Shown here: positions 48,168 to 57,034 of the stretch, in pieces
How the letters are laid out: each line of letters starts with the position of its first letter
Position numbering within the stretch: position 1 is the stretch's first letter
NCBI GenBank assembly: GCA_027491075.1
Contig: JAIXWX010000002.1
Coordinates: 159,905 to 223,904, forward strand
Length of the DNA: 64,000 bases
Direction: 5' to 3'
From: Flavobacteriales bacterium
GTDB taxonomy: Bacteria > Bacteroidota > Bacteroidia > Flavobacteriales_D > Sanyastnellaceae
Notes under the pieces: generated by a model
What the model was told of the DNA's origin: nothing
The model's input: the letters and a program-made list of their open reading frames with translations, nothing else
Databases searched by the model: none
Position numbers and translations under genes: made by a program

Positions 48168-49724
48168 AAACGAGTGTAAGAAAATATAGAAAGTAACCCC
48201 TACTTGAGTTTCCAATGTGTCTTCTGAAATAAAGGACATCACGCAGATGACTATGAACGCTAAATACAAAGCATTCTTCCGTAAATGAACATCTGCCAAC
48301 AATGGATAAAAAAATAAAAAGAGAAAAAGCAATCCTCCAACTATGCCGTACGTGATGAAGAATGTCAAATATTGATTGTGAGCTCTAAGCCTGTTTTTTT
48401 CATTTAATCGTGAGCCCGTTTCTACATAGGCTTCGCTGAAAGATTTTTTCAAATCCCCCGTTCCAACACCACTCCATGGGTTGCTAGTAAAGATAAATGT
48501 TCCAACACTCCAAAACTCAAGTCTTTGAAAAACCGAATGTCCATTCGGGCTGCCTCCATTTCGGTAGTTGTCCAATTCGAAAAATACCTTATCGATCCTT
48601 CTTCTAATTCCCGAAGTACTGAAATACTTATAGGAAGGAATTCCTTTTTCTATATTTAAAACATCGTCTTGAGAAAGCTTCATCATGCCTTCTGCATCCT
48701 TTCTCTCTCCCATGGAAGTCAAATACCGAATCAAGGTCCATTTAACTTCATTTCCTTTCACATCCATTCCTTCAAAAGGAACCTCGCTCTTTTTCTCCCA
48801 TTCCTCTTTCAATTCAGGCCAACAGATATATGTCATGATATAATGACCGTTTTCTAGTTGCCTGTTTTCTACATAGTGATCGTATCTATTTCCGCGTGCA
48901 GAATAGCTTTCAAGAGTGGAAACATCCAAGGGCTCTACACTAAAATAATCTTTGTAACACTTGTTGATATATACCACGACGCCGCTGATGCTCAACACAA
49001 AAAGCAATGGAATTCCATAGCGCACCCAATTCTGCTTAGCGTGCAGAGCGTAATACAGAATGAGCACAGCGAGCCAACCGGCTATCAAAACAAACCCCGT
49101 AATGCTTTCCAGTATCCATAAAAAAACCAAGAAAAAAGCAACAACCGCTGCGGATACGAAAACAAACTTTCCATGCATCAGCCATCGGTGAACGATCAAC
49201 GCTATACCGAATACCAAAAGCATGCTGAAGCGTATATGCGAGATAAATACACTAATGTCTCGAATATTGACCACCTCTTTTTTCCAAACCCCTGCATACA
49301 CCGCCAAACACAAACAAACCGCAACCACCAACGTGAAAACAAAATACCGAAGTAGGTATTCTAGTGCCTTTTGAGAAAGCGCTGGCAGCGTGCCCAACAG
49401 CAAAGGGGTGAACAAAAGAGGAACCTTGATTCGAAGATCCCAAGACGCAAACTTGAAATCATCGGTCCAAAGAAGTCCTATCAAGGGCAACAGAAATATC
49501 AAGGACGGCATCCAAAGCGCCTTGTCTTTGAAGAATGAGCGAAATCTATCTTGGATCAGTTCGCCTGAAAAATAACCATTGATCAAACTAAGCGCCCATA
49601 CTCCTACCAACCAAAAGGTTCCGAAGGAGATAAAGAAATTGGAAAAAGAAAGCGCCGTCAAAACGATGGCTAGACCCATCCATTGAAGCACAAACAAGAT
49701 TTGGAGGCGTAGAGAGGCAGTCAT
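48117..49724 (-). CDS. O-antigen ligase / polymerase-like membrane protein
   Basis: Polytopic; large loop ending WSGVGTGDLKKSFSEAYVETGSRLNEKNRLRAHNQYLTFFITYGIVGGLLFLFLFF (Wzy_C-like). Confidence 0.8.
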   Translation of the reverse strand: MTASLRLQILFVLQWMGLAIVLTALSFSNFFISFGTFWLVGVWALSLINGYFSGELIQDRFRSFFKDKALWMPSLIFLLPLIGLLWTDDFKFASWDLRIKVPLLFTPLLLGTLPALSQKALEYLLRYFVFTLVVAVCLCLAVYAGVWKKEVVNIRDISVFISHIRFSMLLVFGIALIVHRWLMHGKFVFVSAAVVAFFLVFLWILESITGFVLIAGWLAVLILYYALHAKQNWVRYGIPLLFVLSISGVVVYINKCYKDYFSVEPLDVSTLESYSARGNRYDHYVENRQLENGHYIMTYICWPELKEEWEKKSEVPFEGMDVKGNEVKWTLIRYLTSMGERKDAEGMMKLSQDDVLNIEKGIPSYKYFSTSGIRRRIDKVFFELDNYRNGGSPNGHSVFQRLEFWSVGTFIFTSNPWSGVGTGDLKKSFSEAYVETGSRLNEKNRLRAHNQYLTFFITYGIVGGLLFLFLFFYPLLADVHLRKNALYLAFIVICVMSFISEDTLETQVGVTFYIFLHSFLIRFYHREQVLRNDEV

Positions 49725-49745
49725 AAAAACAAGGCAACAAACAGC

Positions 49746-51428
49746 CTATTTCTTAATCGGTGCTGGTGAGCTTAGCAGCGAGCGATAATTGGTCTTAAAT
49801 ACCTCTTTCGCTTTGAGCATGCAAGGATCCCGACGCAACGATGCCTGAACTCGGCCGTCTTGATAGTAATACCTGGAAACGATTTCATTCTCCAAATATT
49901 CTTTGATCTGGTCTTTAAATTTCAACATGTCTTGCTCTTTGTGAGGCTCGATCTTCGCAAACAACTGCTCAAACTCTTTCTCCGCACCTTGATAGTACTT
50001 TTCCTCTGTGGCCACTTTCTTCAACTGTGCATACAATTCCTCTGTGGCTGTGTTGTACTCAAACTTCTGGCCCTTGGCCCATTGCACAAAATCATTGTAT
50101 TCTGAATCGGTCAACTCAAACGTGTCTGCAGAATCAATCTTCGCATGCTCTCTTCTGAACCTGGTTGCATAGTTGAAAACCACCCAATTACTCATGAGTC
50201 CTATCACAATGTTGCCCGCCTCTTCAGGCTCTACTGGTACGTCTGGATTAATTCCACGACCATCAAAAACGGTTCTTCCCGCCCTGGTCTTGAATGGCTT
50301 GATCAAGCTGTCACTAACCACCGCCACCTGTCCTGTTTCTCCATCACGATGCGCATAATCCAAACGTTGGATACAGCGACCACTTGGAGTATAGTATTTT
50401 GCCACGGTGACCTTCATCTTAGTGTTGTAGGCCAAGTCCTTGGTTTGTTGAACCAGTCCTTTTCCGAAGGACTCTGTTCCAATCACCACGGCTCGGTCCA
50501 AATCCTGCAAACTTCCGCTCACAATTTCTGAAGCACTTGCAGACATCTCGTCCACAAATACCACCAACGGGATTTCTGTATCCAGTGGCTCAATCATCGC
50601 ATCGTACTTCTTGTTCCATTCCTCAAGTTTCCCGCGTGTGCTCACGATCTCCGTCCCTTTGGGAACAAAGTAATTGACGATCGTGACAGCTTCTCTCAAC
50701 AAGCCTCCACCATTGCCACGCAAATCCAATATGCATTGCTTCATTCCTTGCTTCTTCAATTCCAAAAAAGCCGTTCTGACTTCGCTCGCCGCGGTTTGTG
50801 TGAAACCAGTAAGCTTGATGTAGCCCGTTTCTCGGTCATCATCCATAGCGAAGTAAGGAACATCTGGAATCTTTATCTCTTCGCGCGTTACTTTGATGTT
50901 CAAGGGAGCGGCCTCTCCTTCCCGCTGAATGGCAATTTCCACCACGGAACCGGGCTGCCCCATCAACATATCAGAAATGTCTTCGTATTTCACTCCCTCT
51001 ACACTTTTTCCATTCACTTTCAAAATGACATCTCCTGCCATCAATCCCGCTTTTGCTGCAGGCGAACCCTCATACGGTTCTGAAATGATGATGGCTCCGT
51101 TTACAGTATTGATCAATGTGCCTATGCCTCCGTATTGTCCGGTTTGCATAAACATCGCGTCTTCAATTTTCGATTCTGGATAATAAACAGTATATGGATC
51201 CAATGAACGTAACATGCCGTCGATAGCCGTTTTCATCAAACTTCCAGGCTTCGTTTCGTCTACGTAATACAAATTCAATTCTTTGTAAAGCGTGGTGAAA
51301 ATTTCTAAATTCTTTGAGATTTCAAAATACTCGTCCGTAAGTACTGCCGAACTGCCCAACACGCCCACAGTCAACAAAGACGCTGTGATCACGCGAGGAC
51401 GTCTCCAAATCGATGGTCTATTGCTCAT
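49746..51428 (-). CDS. S41 family carboxy-terminal processing peptidase (copy 2)
   Basis: YYVDETKPGSLMKTAIDGMLRSLDPYTVYY; PDZ GTLINTVNGAIIISEPYEGSPAAKAGLMAGDVILKVNG; CILDLRGNGGGLLREAV; VFVDEMSASASEIVSGSLQDLDRAVVIGTESFGKGLVQ. Confidence 0.94.
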   Translation of the reverse strand: MSNRPSIWRRPRVITASLLTVGVLGSSAVLTDEYFEISKNLEIFTTLYKELNLYYVDETKPGSLMKTAIDGMLRSLDPYTVYYPESKIEDAMFMQTGQYGGIGTLINTVNGAIIISEPYEGSPAAKAGLMAGDVILKVNGKSVEGVKYEDISDMLMGQPGSVVEIAIQREGEAAPLNIKVTREEIKIPDVPYFAMDDDRETGYIKLTGFTQTAASEVRTAFLELKKQGMKQCILDLRGNGGGLLREAVTIVNYFVPKGTEIVSTRGKLEEWNKKYDAMIEPLDTEIPLVVFVDEMSASASEIVSGSLQDLDRAVVIGTESFGKGLVQQTKDLAYNTKMKVTVAKYYTPSGRCIQRLDYAHRDGETGQVAVVSDSLIKPFKTRAGRTVFDGRGINPDVPVEPEEAGNIVIGLMSNWVVFNYATRFRREHAKIDSADTFELTDSEYNDFVQWAKGQKFEYNTATEELYAQLKKVATEEKYYQGAEKEFEQLFAKIEPHKEQDMLKFKDQIKEYLENEIVSRYYYQDGRVQASLRRDPCMLKAKEVFKTNYRSLLSSPAPIKK

Positions 51429-51825
51429 TTGAACTTAATTCGTTTGTTTCAATTTCTTTCTTAAGTCGTTTCAACACCTCCAAAACTTTGCCGTGCAAAT
51501 AGGGGTAGTTAGGTAGTTGTCTGCCTGTAAAAATAAAAAATAGCGCCAGTTGCTTTCCAGATACTTCCAGCGGGTTATAAACGATGTGCTTTTGCTTTCT
51601 ATAGGCTTCCCGAAGCAATCGCTTTACTCGGTTTCGATCGTGCGCGCGCTTAAAAATGCGTTTACTCACGGTAAACAAGGCCTGAACAGGAACCTGTTCG
51701 GGTAATTCAACAAAATGATATACCCCAATCAACGCAGGAGTTTTAATGCTCTTTCCCTTTTGATGAACGACCTCTATGATCTTCTTGCGGGTGAGCCGCT
51801 CGGATTTACTTAGCGTTTGACGCAT
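51418..51825 (-). CDS. rnpA: Ribonuclease P protein component
   Basis: QTLSKSERLTRKKIIEVVHQKGKSIKTPALIGVYHF...FTVSKRIFKRAHDRNRVKRLLREAYRKQKH. Confidence 0.94.
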   Translation of the reverse strand: MRQTLSKSERLTRKKIIEVVHQKGKSIKTPALIGVYHFVELPEQVPVQALFTVSKRIFKRAHDRNRVKRLLREAYRKQKHIVYNPLEVSGKQLALFFIFTGRQLPNYPYLHGKVLEVLKRLKKEIETNELSSNEQ

Positions 51826-53479
51826 ACTTCAAGGTCTTGCCGCTCACCTGCATGGCTTGCTTAAAATCTCTATCGTTTTCTAGCAACACCTGAAACATGG
51901 TATTATCATCATACAGATTTCTTGCAAACTGGGCCTTTATTCTATTTTTCAATTCCCCACTCACGCGGCGAAGGGCTGAAGTGGAAACGCGAATTCCCTT
52001 TTTCTCCGCAGCTTTTATCAACTCGCCCACCACGGCATCGCTCACTTGGTATTTCTTGAGAAAGTCATTCCCGTCTTTGAACTTCGTAAATTCCTTTCTT
52101 CGTGTATCGCAATAGTTGAATGTGAACTCACGCAGCACTCCGGAGTAAATGAGTTCCCCCAACACTCCATTGAGCAAAGTGCTGTCCAACGGGACGAAAA
52201 CATCGGGCATGATTCCTCCTCCGCCATACACCGTACGATTGAGTCCTCCAAGCGTGGTGAACCTCAAAGAATCGGGGAAATGAGTAGTGTCGGCCACGGT
52301 AAGCTCTCCGTTCGTTAGCCTATTATGAAAATCATCCTCATATTGAATGCTATCACCATAAGGTCTTTGAATACATCTTCCACTCGGGGTGTAGTATCGC
52401 GCTACAGTAAGTCGCAACGCACTCTTGTCTGGAAGTTCTATTTCGTGTTGAACCAACCCTTTTCCGAAAGTGCGACGTCCCACGGTTACAGCACGATCCC
52501 AATCTTGCAACGCTCCCGCTACGATTTCACTGGCGGACGCACTGCTCTGATCAATCATAACCACCAACTCCATTTGGGCAAAATCTCCATTCTTAGAAGA
52601 CTTCACTACTTCCTTCCCACTATGCAACCCTTCGGTGTAAACGATCAATTGATCGTCGTTCAAAAACTCTTCAATCATTCTTGTGGCCTGATCCATCAAG
52701 CCACCACCATTGCCGCGCAGGTCAATCACTAATTTCTTACAGCCTTCTTTTTTCAAATTCTCCACCGCCTCATAAAACTCTTCGTAGGTCGTTTGCGCAA
52801 AACGCTCCACTTTCACATAACCGGCAGTATCATTCACCATGAATGCCGCAGTAACACTTTCAATGGGAATACTTCCTCTAGTGATAGTAACGGGCAAGGA
52901 TGCTTTCGTCGATGGCCGGAATATTACAATATTCACCTCACTACCCTTTTTACCCTTCAACAGCTTTTGTGCTTTGTCGGAGGTGAGTTCTTTGCCAGAA
53001 ATCTCTTGTTGTTCTACTTGCACAATACGATCGCCCGACTGAAGGCCCGCTCTTTCAGAGGGTCCGCCCGGTACCGTTTTCACTACCATCAAAGAGTCTC
53101 TGAGAATCATAAATTCTACTCCTATTCCTTCGAATTTTCCTTCCAATTGCTCTTGTGCCTGTGCAAGATTCTCGGGACTTAAATAATAACTGTGCGGATC
53201 AAGATTCTTGAGAATGCTCTCAATCGCATCATCTATGAGTTTCTTTTTGTCTACGCTGTCCACGTAGTTGTCTTCAATGAAATCAATAAGAGAAACTAAT
53301 TTGTTGGGATTTTCCTCCGTTCCTGTTTTTACTTGAAATAGATTTTTATCCCCCAAGTTGGTTCCGATAAACATTCCTACGATCAGGGTTCCTGCAAAGA
53401 ACAAGGGCTGCAGCGCCGATGGTTTGCGTTCTTTCGTGCTTTCAGTTGTTTCGTACTTCTCTAAACGTTCATTATCCAT
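51806..53479 (-). CDS. S41 family carboxy-terminal processing peptidase (copy 1)
   Basis: DFIEDNYVDSVDKKKLIDDAIESILKNLDPHSYYLSPENLAQAQEQLEGKFEGIGVEFMI; VIDLRGNGGGLMDQATRM; MIDQSSASASEIVAGALQDWDRAVTVGRRTFGKGLVQ. Confidence 0.95.
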   Translation of the reverse strand: MDNERLEKYETTESTKERKPSALQPLFFAGTLIVGMFIGTNLGDKNLFQVKTGTEENPNKLVSLIDFIEDNYVDSVDKKKLIDDAIESILKNLDPHSYYLSPENLAQAQEQLEGKFEGIGVEFMILRDSLMVVKTVPGGPSERAGLQSGDRIVQVEQQEISGKELTSDKAQKLLKGKKGSEVNIVIFRPSTKASLPVTITRGSIPIESVTAAFMVNDTAGYVKVERFAQTTYEEFYEAVENLKKEGCKKLVIDLRGNGGGLMDQATRMIEEFLNDDQLIVYTEGLHSGKEVVKSSKNGDFAQMELVVMIDQSSASASEIVAGALQDWDRAVTVGRRTFGKGLVQHEIELPDKSALRLTVARYYTPSGRCIQRPYGDSIQYEDDFHNRLTNGELTVADTTHFPDSLRFTTLGGLNRTVYGGGGIMPDVFVPLDSTLLNGVLGELIYSGVLREFTFNYCDTRRKEFTKFKDGNDFLKKYQVSDAVVGELIKAAEKKGIRVSTSALRRVSGELKNRIKAQFARNLYDDNTMFQVLLENDRDFKQAMQVSGKTLKYASNAK

Positions 53480-53546
53480 GCATCATTGTACAGCCATGTA
53501 GGGCTAATAACGCTGCAAATTAAGTAAAATACTGTCTTAAACGATG

Positions 53547-53972
53547 CTAAGATGTGGTAATTTGATGTACCTCAAGACCCGCTTGCTTCAAAAAGTTCAG
53601 ACCAGTGACGTCCTTGTACTCGTCTTTGTAAATCACGCGTTTAATACCCGCTTGTAAAATCAACTTACAACACTCTTTGCAAGGGCTGAGCGTGATGTAA
53701 AGCGTGCAGCCTTGAGCGTTGTTGGTGGATCGAGCCACTTTCATGATCGCATTTGCCTCTGCATGCAATACATACCACAACGTATGGCCTTCATGGTCTT
53801 CACAGGGGTTGGGAAAGCCGCTGGGCGTGCCGTTGTAGCCATCGGATATAATCATTCCGTCTTTGACAAGCAATGCCCCAACTTTCTTTCTTGTACAATG
53901 AGAAAGCTGTGCCCATTCAATGGCCATCCGCATATAAGCGTTATCGTATCTATGCTGTTTCTCTGTGGTCAT
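53547..53972 (-). CDS. dCMP deaminase / ComEB-like cytidine-deoxycytidylate deaminase
   Basis: SHCTRKKVGALLVKDGMIISDGYNGTPSGFPNPCED; VLHAEANAIMKVARS; LYITLSPCKECCKLILQAGIKRVIYKDEYKD (HAE, PCxxC). Confidence 0.93.
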   Translation of the reverse strand: MTTEKQHRYDNAYMRMAIEWAQLSHCTRKKVGALLVKDGMIISDGYNGTPSGFPNPCEDHEGHTLWYVLHAEANAIMKVARSTNNAQGCTLYITLSPCKECCKLILQAGIKRVIYKDEYKDVTGLNFLKQAGLEVHQITTS

Positions 53973-53980
53973 CTTGGAAT

Positions 53981-54002
53981 AAAAAACGCCCGAAAGGGCG
54001 TT
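53981..54002 (-). terminator. Intrinsic terminator of the DUF2795 gene
   Basis: Minus strand AACGCCC-TTTC-GGGCGTT followed by TTTT. Confidence 0.85.
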
Positions 54003-54027
54003 CTCTCATTTTTCAATATGAAAAAAA

Positions 54028-54249
54028 TTAATACTCATCTTCATTGAAGAAGAAGTCTTCTTTTGTCGGATAATCCGGCCAAATGTCTTCGATGCTCTCA
54101 AATACCTCTTCGTCATCTTCAATTTGCTGAAGATTCTCCACTACTTCTAGTGGTGCTCCTGTTCTCATTGCAAAGTCGATCAACTCGTCTTTGGTCGCCG
54201 GCCAAGGGGCGTCTTCGAGATATGAGGCCAATTCTAATGTCCAGTACAT
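54028..54249 (-). CDS. DUF2795 family small acidic protein
   Basis: MYWTLELASYLEDAPWPATKDELIDFAMRTGAPLEVVENLQQIEDDEEVFESIEDIWPDYPTKEDFFFNEDEY. Confidence 0.88.
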   Translation of the reverse strand: MYWTLELASYLEDAPWPATKDELIDFAMRTGAPLEVVENLQQIEDDEEVFESIEDIWPDYPTKEDFFFNEDEY

Positions 54250-54410
54250 ACCTAGTTGTTTTGAAAGTTCAACCCGTTTCTGAACGCGAAAGTAAAATTT
54301 TATTGCTAACTTCCAGCGTCTAATGGCGAAACGTAAGATTTTTATTTGGTTGCCTCTCTTTTTTAATGAGTTATGTCTATTTTAAACCTTCTGTGAAAGG
54401 CCTCATTTGT

Positions 54411-55625
54411 TTATTGCCTCCGATTGGCCAACAGCAATGGCGGGCCCCCGTCGAAAGGATTATCTCCTCTTCCTATGCTTTGTGCTTGTATTCCCGCGGC
54501 CGTCACCACCGCTCTATCGCCATACATGTGGCGAATTTTATCCATTGCTTGGTACAAGCTCACGCGTTCCTCTGTGTCGTCAAACAGATTGATTTGAAAT
54601 CCTCCGCTCACCAGGTGACTAAAGCGCACCCCGATAAGACGCACGAGGATGCGGCGCTGATAGAGTTTATCAAAAAGCTCCAAAACTTTCGGCACCAGCA
54701 GATGATCCGCGCTGGTGTAGGGTATTCGGCATTGTAGCGTTTGCGTTTGAAAATCCGAGTAGCGCACTTTCACCGTCACGCAGGAGGTTAGCTTATCGCC
54801 TTTTCTTAATTGATAGGCCAGGTTTTCTGCCATGGCAATCAATAATCCGCGCAGCTTTACAACATCTATTGTATCGCGATCGAACGTCCGTTCGGTAGAA
54901 ATGGATTTTCGCTCATGAAAAGGGACAACAGGACTATCATCAATACCATTGGCCTTCCGCCATATCGTTTCGCCATTCTCGCCCAGTGTTCTACGCAACA
55001 ATTCGACGGGCATCTCCTGCAATGTGCGAATTTCTTTAATGCCCAAATTACGCAACGTTTGATAGGTCTTGTCTCCTACCATGGGTATCTTGCGAATGGA
55101 CAGAGGAGCAAGAAAAGGGCGTTCCGTGCCTTTGGATATTTGAAGTTGATTGTTGGGTTTTGCCTCACCCGTGGCCACTTTGGATACGGTTTTATTGGCA
55201 GAAAGTCCAAACGATATGGGCAATCCTGTTTCCTTGATCACTTTTTGTCGTAGTTCAGATGCGAATTTGTAGCAGCCGAAGAATCGGTCCATGCCCGTAA
55301 GATCACAGTAAAACTCGTCGATGGATGTTTTTTCGAACACCGGCACCGCTTGTTGTACGATTTCGCTGACGATGTCCGAGTATTTGAGATAATTGTAGCT
55401 ATTTCCTCTGATCACGATGGCTTCAGGACAGAGTTGTTTGGCGAGTTTCATGGGCATGGCCGAGTGTACTCCGAAAGCGCGCGCTTCGTAGCTACACGAC
55501 GCCACCACCCCTCTGTCACTGGTTCCGCCGATAAGGACGGGTTTGCCATTGAGCCGCGCGTCGAGGAGTCTTTCAACGGATACGAAAAACGTATCCATAT
55601 CCATGTGCATAACCGATCTTTCCAT
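54411..55625 (-). CDS. dinB: DNA polymerase IV (Y-family)
   Basis: HMDMDTFFVSVERLLDARLNGKPVLIGG; GVVASCSYEARAFGVHSAMPMKLAKQLCPEA; TSIDEFYCDLTGMDRFFG; GLPISFGLSANKTVSKVAT. Confidence 0.95.
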   Translation of the reverse strand: MERSVMHMDMDTFFVSVERLLDARLNGKPVLIGGTSDRGVVASCSYEARAFGVHSAMPMKLAKQLCPEAIVIRGNSYNYLKYSDIVSEIVQQAVPVFEKTSIDEFYCDLTGMDRFFGCYKFASELRQKVIKETGLPISFGLSANKTVSKVATGEAKPNNQLQISKGTERPFLAPLSIRKIPMVGDKTYQTLRNLGIKEIRTLQEMPVELLRRTLGENGETIWRKANGIDDSPVVPFHERKSISTERTFDRDTIDVVKLRGLLIAMAENLAYQLRKGDKLTSCVTVKVRYSDFQTQTLQCRIPYTSADHLLVPKVLELFDKLYQRRILVRLIGVRFSHLVSGGFQINLFDDTEERVSLYQAMDKIRHMYGDRAVVTAAGIQAQSIGRGDNPFDGGPPLLLANRRQ

Positions 55626-55699
55626 GGTTAATTTTCTGATAATAAGCGATTTGTAGGTAAAACCAGAAGCGAGCGCTACTTCCGGATACGAATATACGT

Positions 55700-55726
55700 C
55701 ATTTTGCTAAATTTTTTAGCAAAATG
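55700..55726. promoter_or_regulatory. Perfect inverted repeat (12-bp arms, 3-bp spacer) in divergent dinB/Rhs-cluster intergenic region
   Basis: CATTTTGCTAAA-TTT-TTTAGCAAAATG. Confidence 0.75.
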
Positions 55727-55762
55727 GGGTTGGACTTGTTAAAAAGCAAGTGCACTCTTGAC

Positions 55763-55774
55763 TTGAGTACTCAA
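55763..55774. promoter_or_regulatory. Perfect 12-bp palindrome TTGAGTACTCAA
   Basis: Self-complementary, 37 bp upstream of the TTG start at 55811. Confidence 0.6.
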
Positions 55775-55781
55775 AATAGTA

Positions 55782-55798
55782 TAGTTTAGCGTAAACTA
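55782..55798. promoter_or_regulatory. Inverted repeat TAGTTTA-GCG-TAAACTA immediately upstream of 55811 CDS
   Basis: Perfect 7-bp arms, 3-bp spacer. Confidence 0.6.
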
Positions 55799-55810
55799 AA
55801 AAAATCATAC

Positions 55811-57034
55811 TTGTTTCAACTAACTAAAATAACGCTTATCATTCTACTCATTGTTTGCCTATTGCCGCAATGCCTTAGTCAGCAAATTGATCTGCCCTCT
55901 TTAAATTTTCATAGAAAAATAGAAATATATTTTCTAGCTAAAGGTGTTCAAAAGAAAAATGATAAAGTTCTAAAGCGGATAATCCAACTCGCTGACACCT
56001 ATCACCAAACTATTTGTATACAGCACGCGAGACAGGGTGAAACCTTAATAAACTCATTTCACTCAGACTATGTCAGACTCCACAGAAAAGTAATCGAGGC
56101 AAGAAAATCATATCATCAGATTTCATTTTCAAATGCCCCTCAAATTAGTGCGATAGAATTACAAATATCAAAACAAATCAATCAGTTTCTAGCAGAGCAA
56201 ATAGGACTTTGGCGTCAAGTAAAAAACCAAAAAAAAATACCTCGTCAAATTACAGAAATAGAATCCATTTGCAAACGATTCACACTAAATAGAGAACGAA
56301 TATTAAGATCTAGCATACCAGATCCTGGTCGATCAAATATTCCTGACTTTGAAAATTCTTTTCTTACAGGAATGGACTTACCTCCGCCTACCGCAAATAC
56401 TATTAATCCAAAAACTATTGCAGTACCTGAAATTCCCTTTAATAAAAACGATCTAATCAACCTACCTTTAAGTGATACTCCCCACATCAATAAAAATATT
56501 TCGGACTCGACTCTTTCGTCAATAAGCCAAAAAGACTCCACTATAGCACGCTTCAGTGAAATGGATTCCACTAATACAGAAAACGCGGCTAACGAGGTAA
56601 AAGACAAAAGACATATTGATCGCATTAACTTTTCCTTTCAAGTAGAGCCAAATCAAAATAGCAGAGAGCTATTTGTGCTAGGTACAATAATGTACCAAGC
56701 AACGGAAAAAATATTCTTGGGATTAAATGCTTCAACCCAACTGCCTTTGCAAATGATAAGAAGAGATTATGATTTAATCATTACGCGCTCCGCAAATCAA
56801 ACCTTCAGCATTCCTTCGATAAAGGGTTCCTATCAATTACACCCTAAAATATTAATCACGTCTGAAGTCGCAAACTGGTCAGTAAAAAACTTCAAGTCTA
56901 GTATTTACTTCATAGGGATAACACTATTTCAAGGGGGTAAAACTCGAAGAATTAGCACCGAAATACTGTATGACATTAACGGGTCAAACCAGCTCCTGTT
57001 TAGAACTGGAATTAACTTCAAAAGCAAATATTAA
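55811..57034 (+). CDS. Hypothetical secreted protein, possible C-terminal beta-barrel; first gene of Rhs-like cluster
   Basis: TTG start, signal MFQLTKITLIILLIVCLLPQCLSQ; C-terminal strands INFSFQVEPNQNSRELFVLGTIMYQATEKIFLGLNAS...LLFRTGINFKSKY; abuts 57035 gene with no gap. Confidence 0.7.
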   Translation: MFQLTKITLIILLIVCLLPQCLSQQIDLPSLNFHRKIEIYFLAKGVQKKNDKVLKRIIQLADTYHQTICIQHARQGETLINSFHSDYVRLHRKVIEARKSYHQISFSNAPQISAIELQISKQINQFLAEQIGLWRQVKNQKKIPRQITEIESICKRFTLNRERILRSSIPDPGRSNIPDFENSFLTGMDLPPPTANTINPKTIAVPEIPFNKNDLINLPLSDTPHINKNISDSTLSSISQKDSTIARFSEMDSTNTENAANEVKDKRHIDRINFSFQVEPNQNSRELFVLGTIMYQATEKIFLGLNASTQLPLQMIRRDYDLIITRSANQTFSIPSIKGSYQLHPKILITSEVANWSVKNFKSSIYFIGITLFQGGKTRRISTEILYDINGSNQLLFRTGINFKSKY

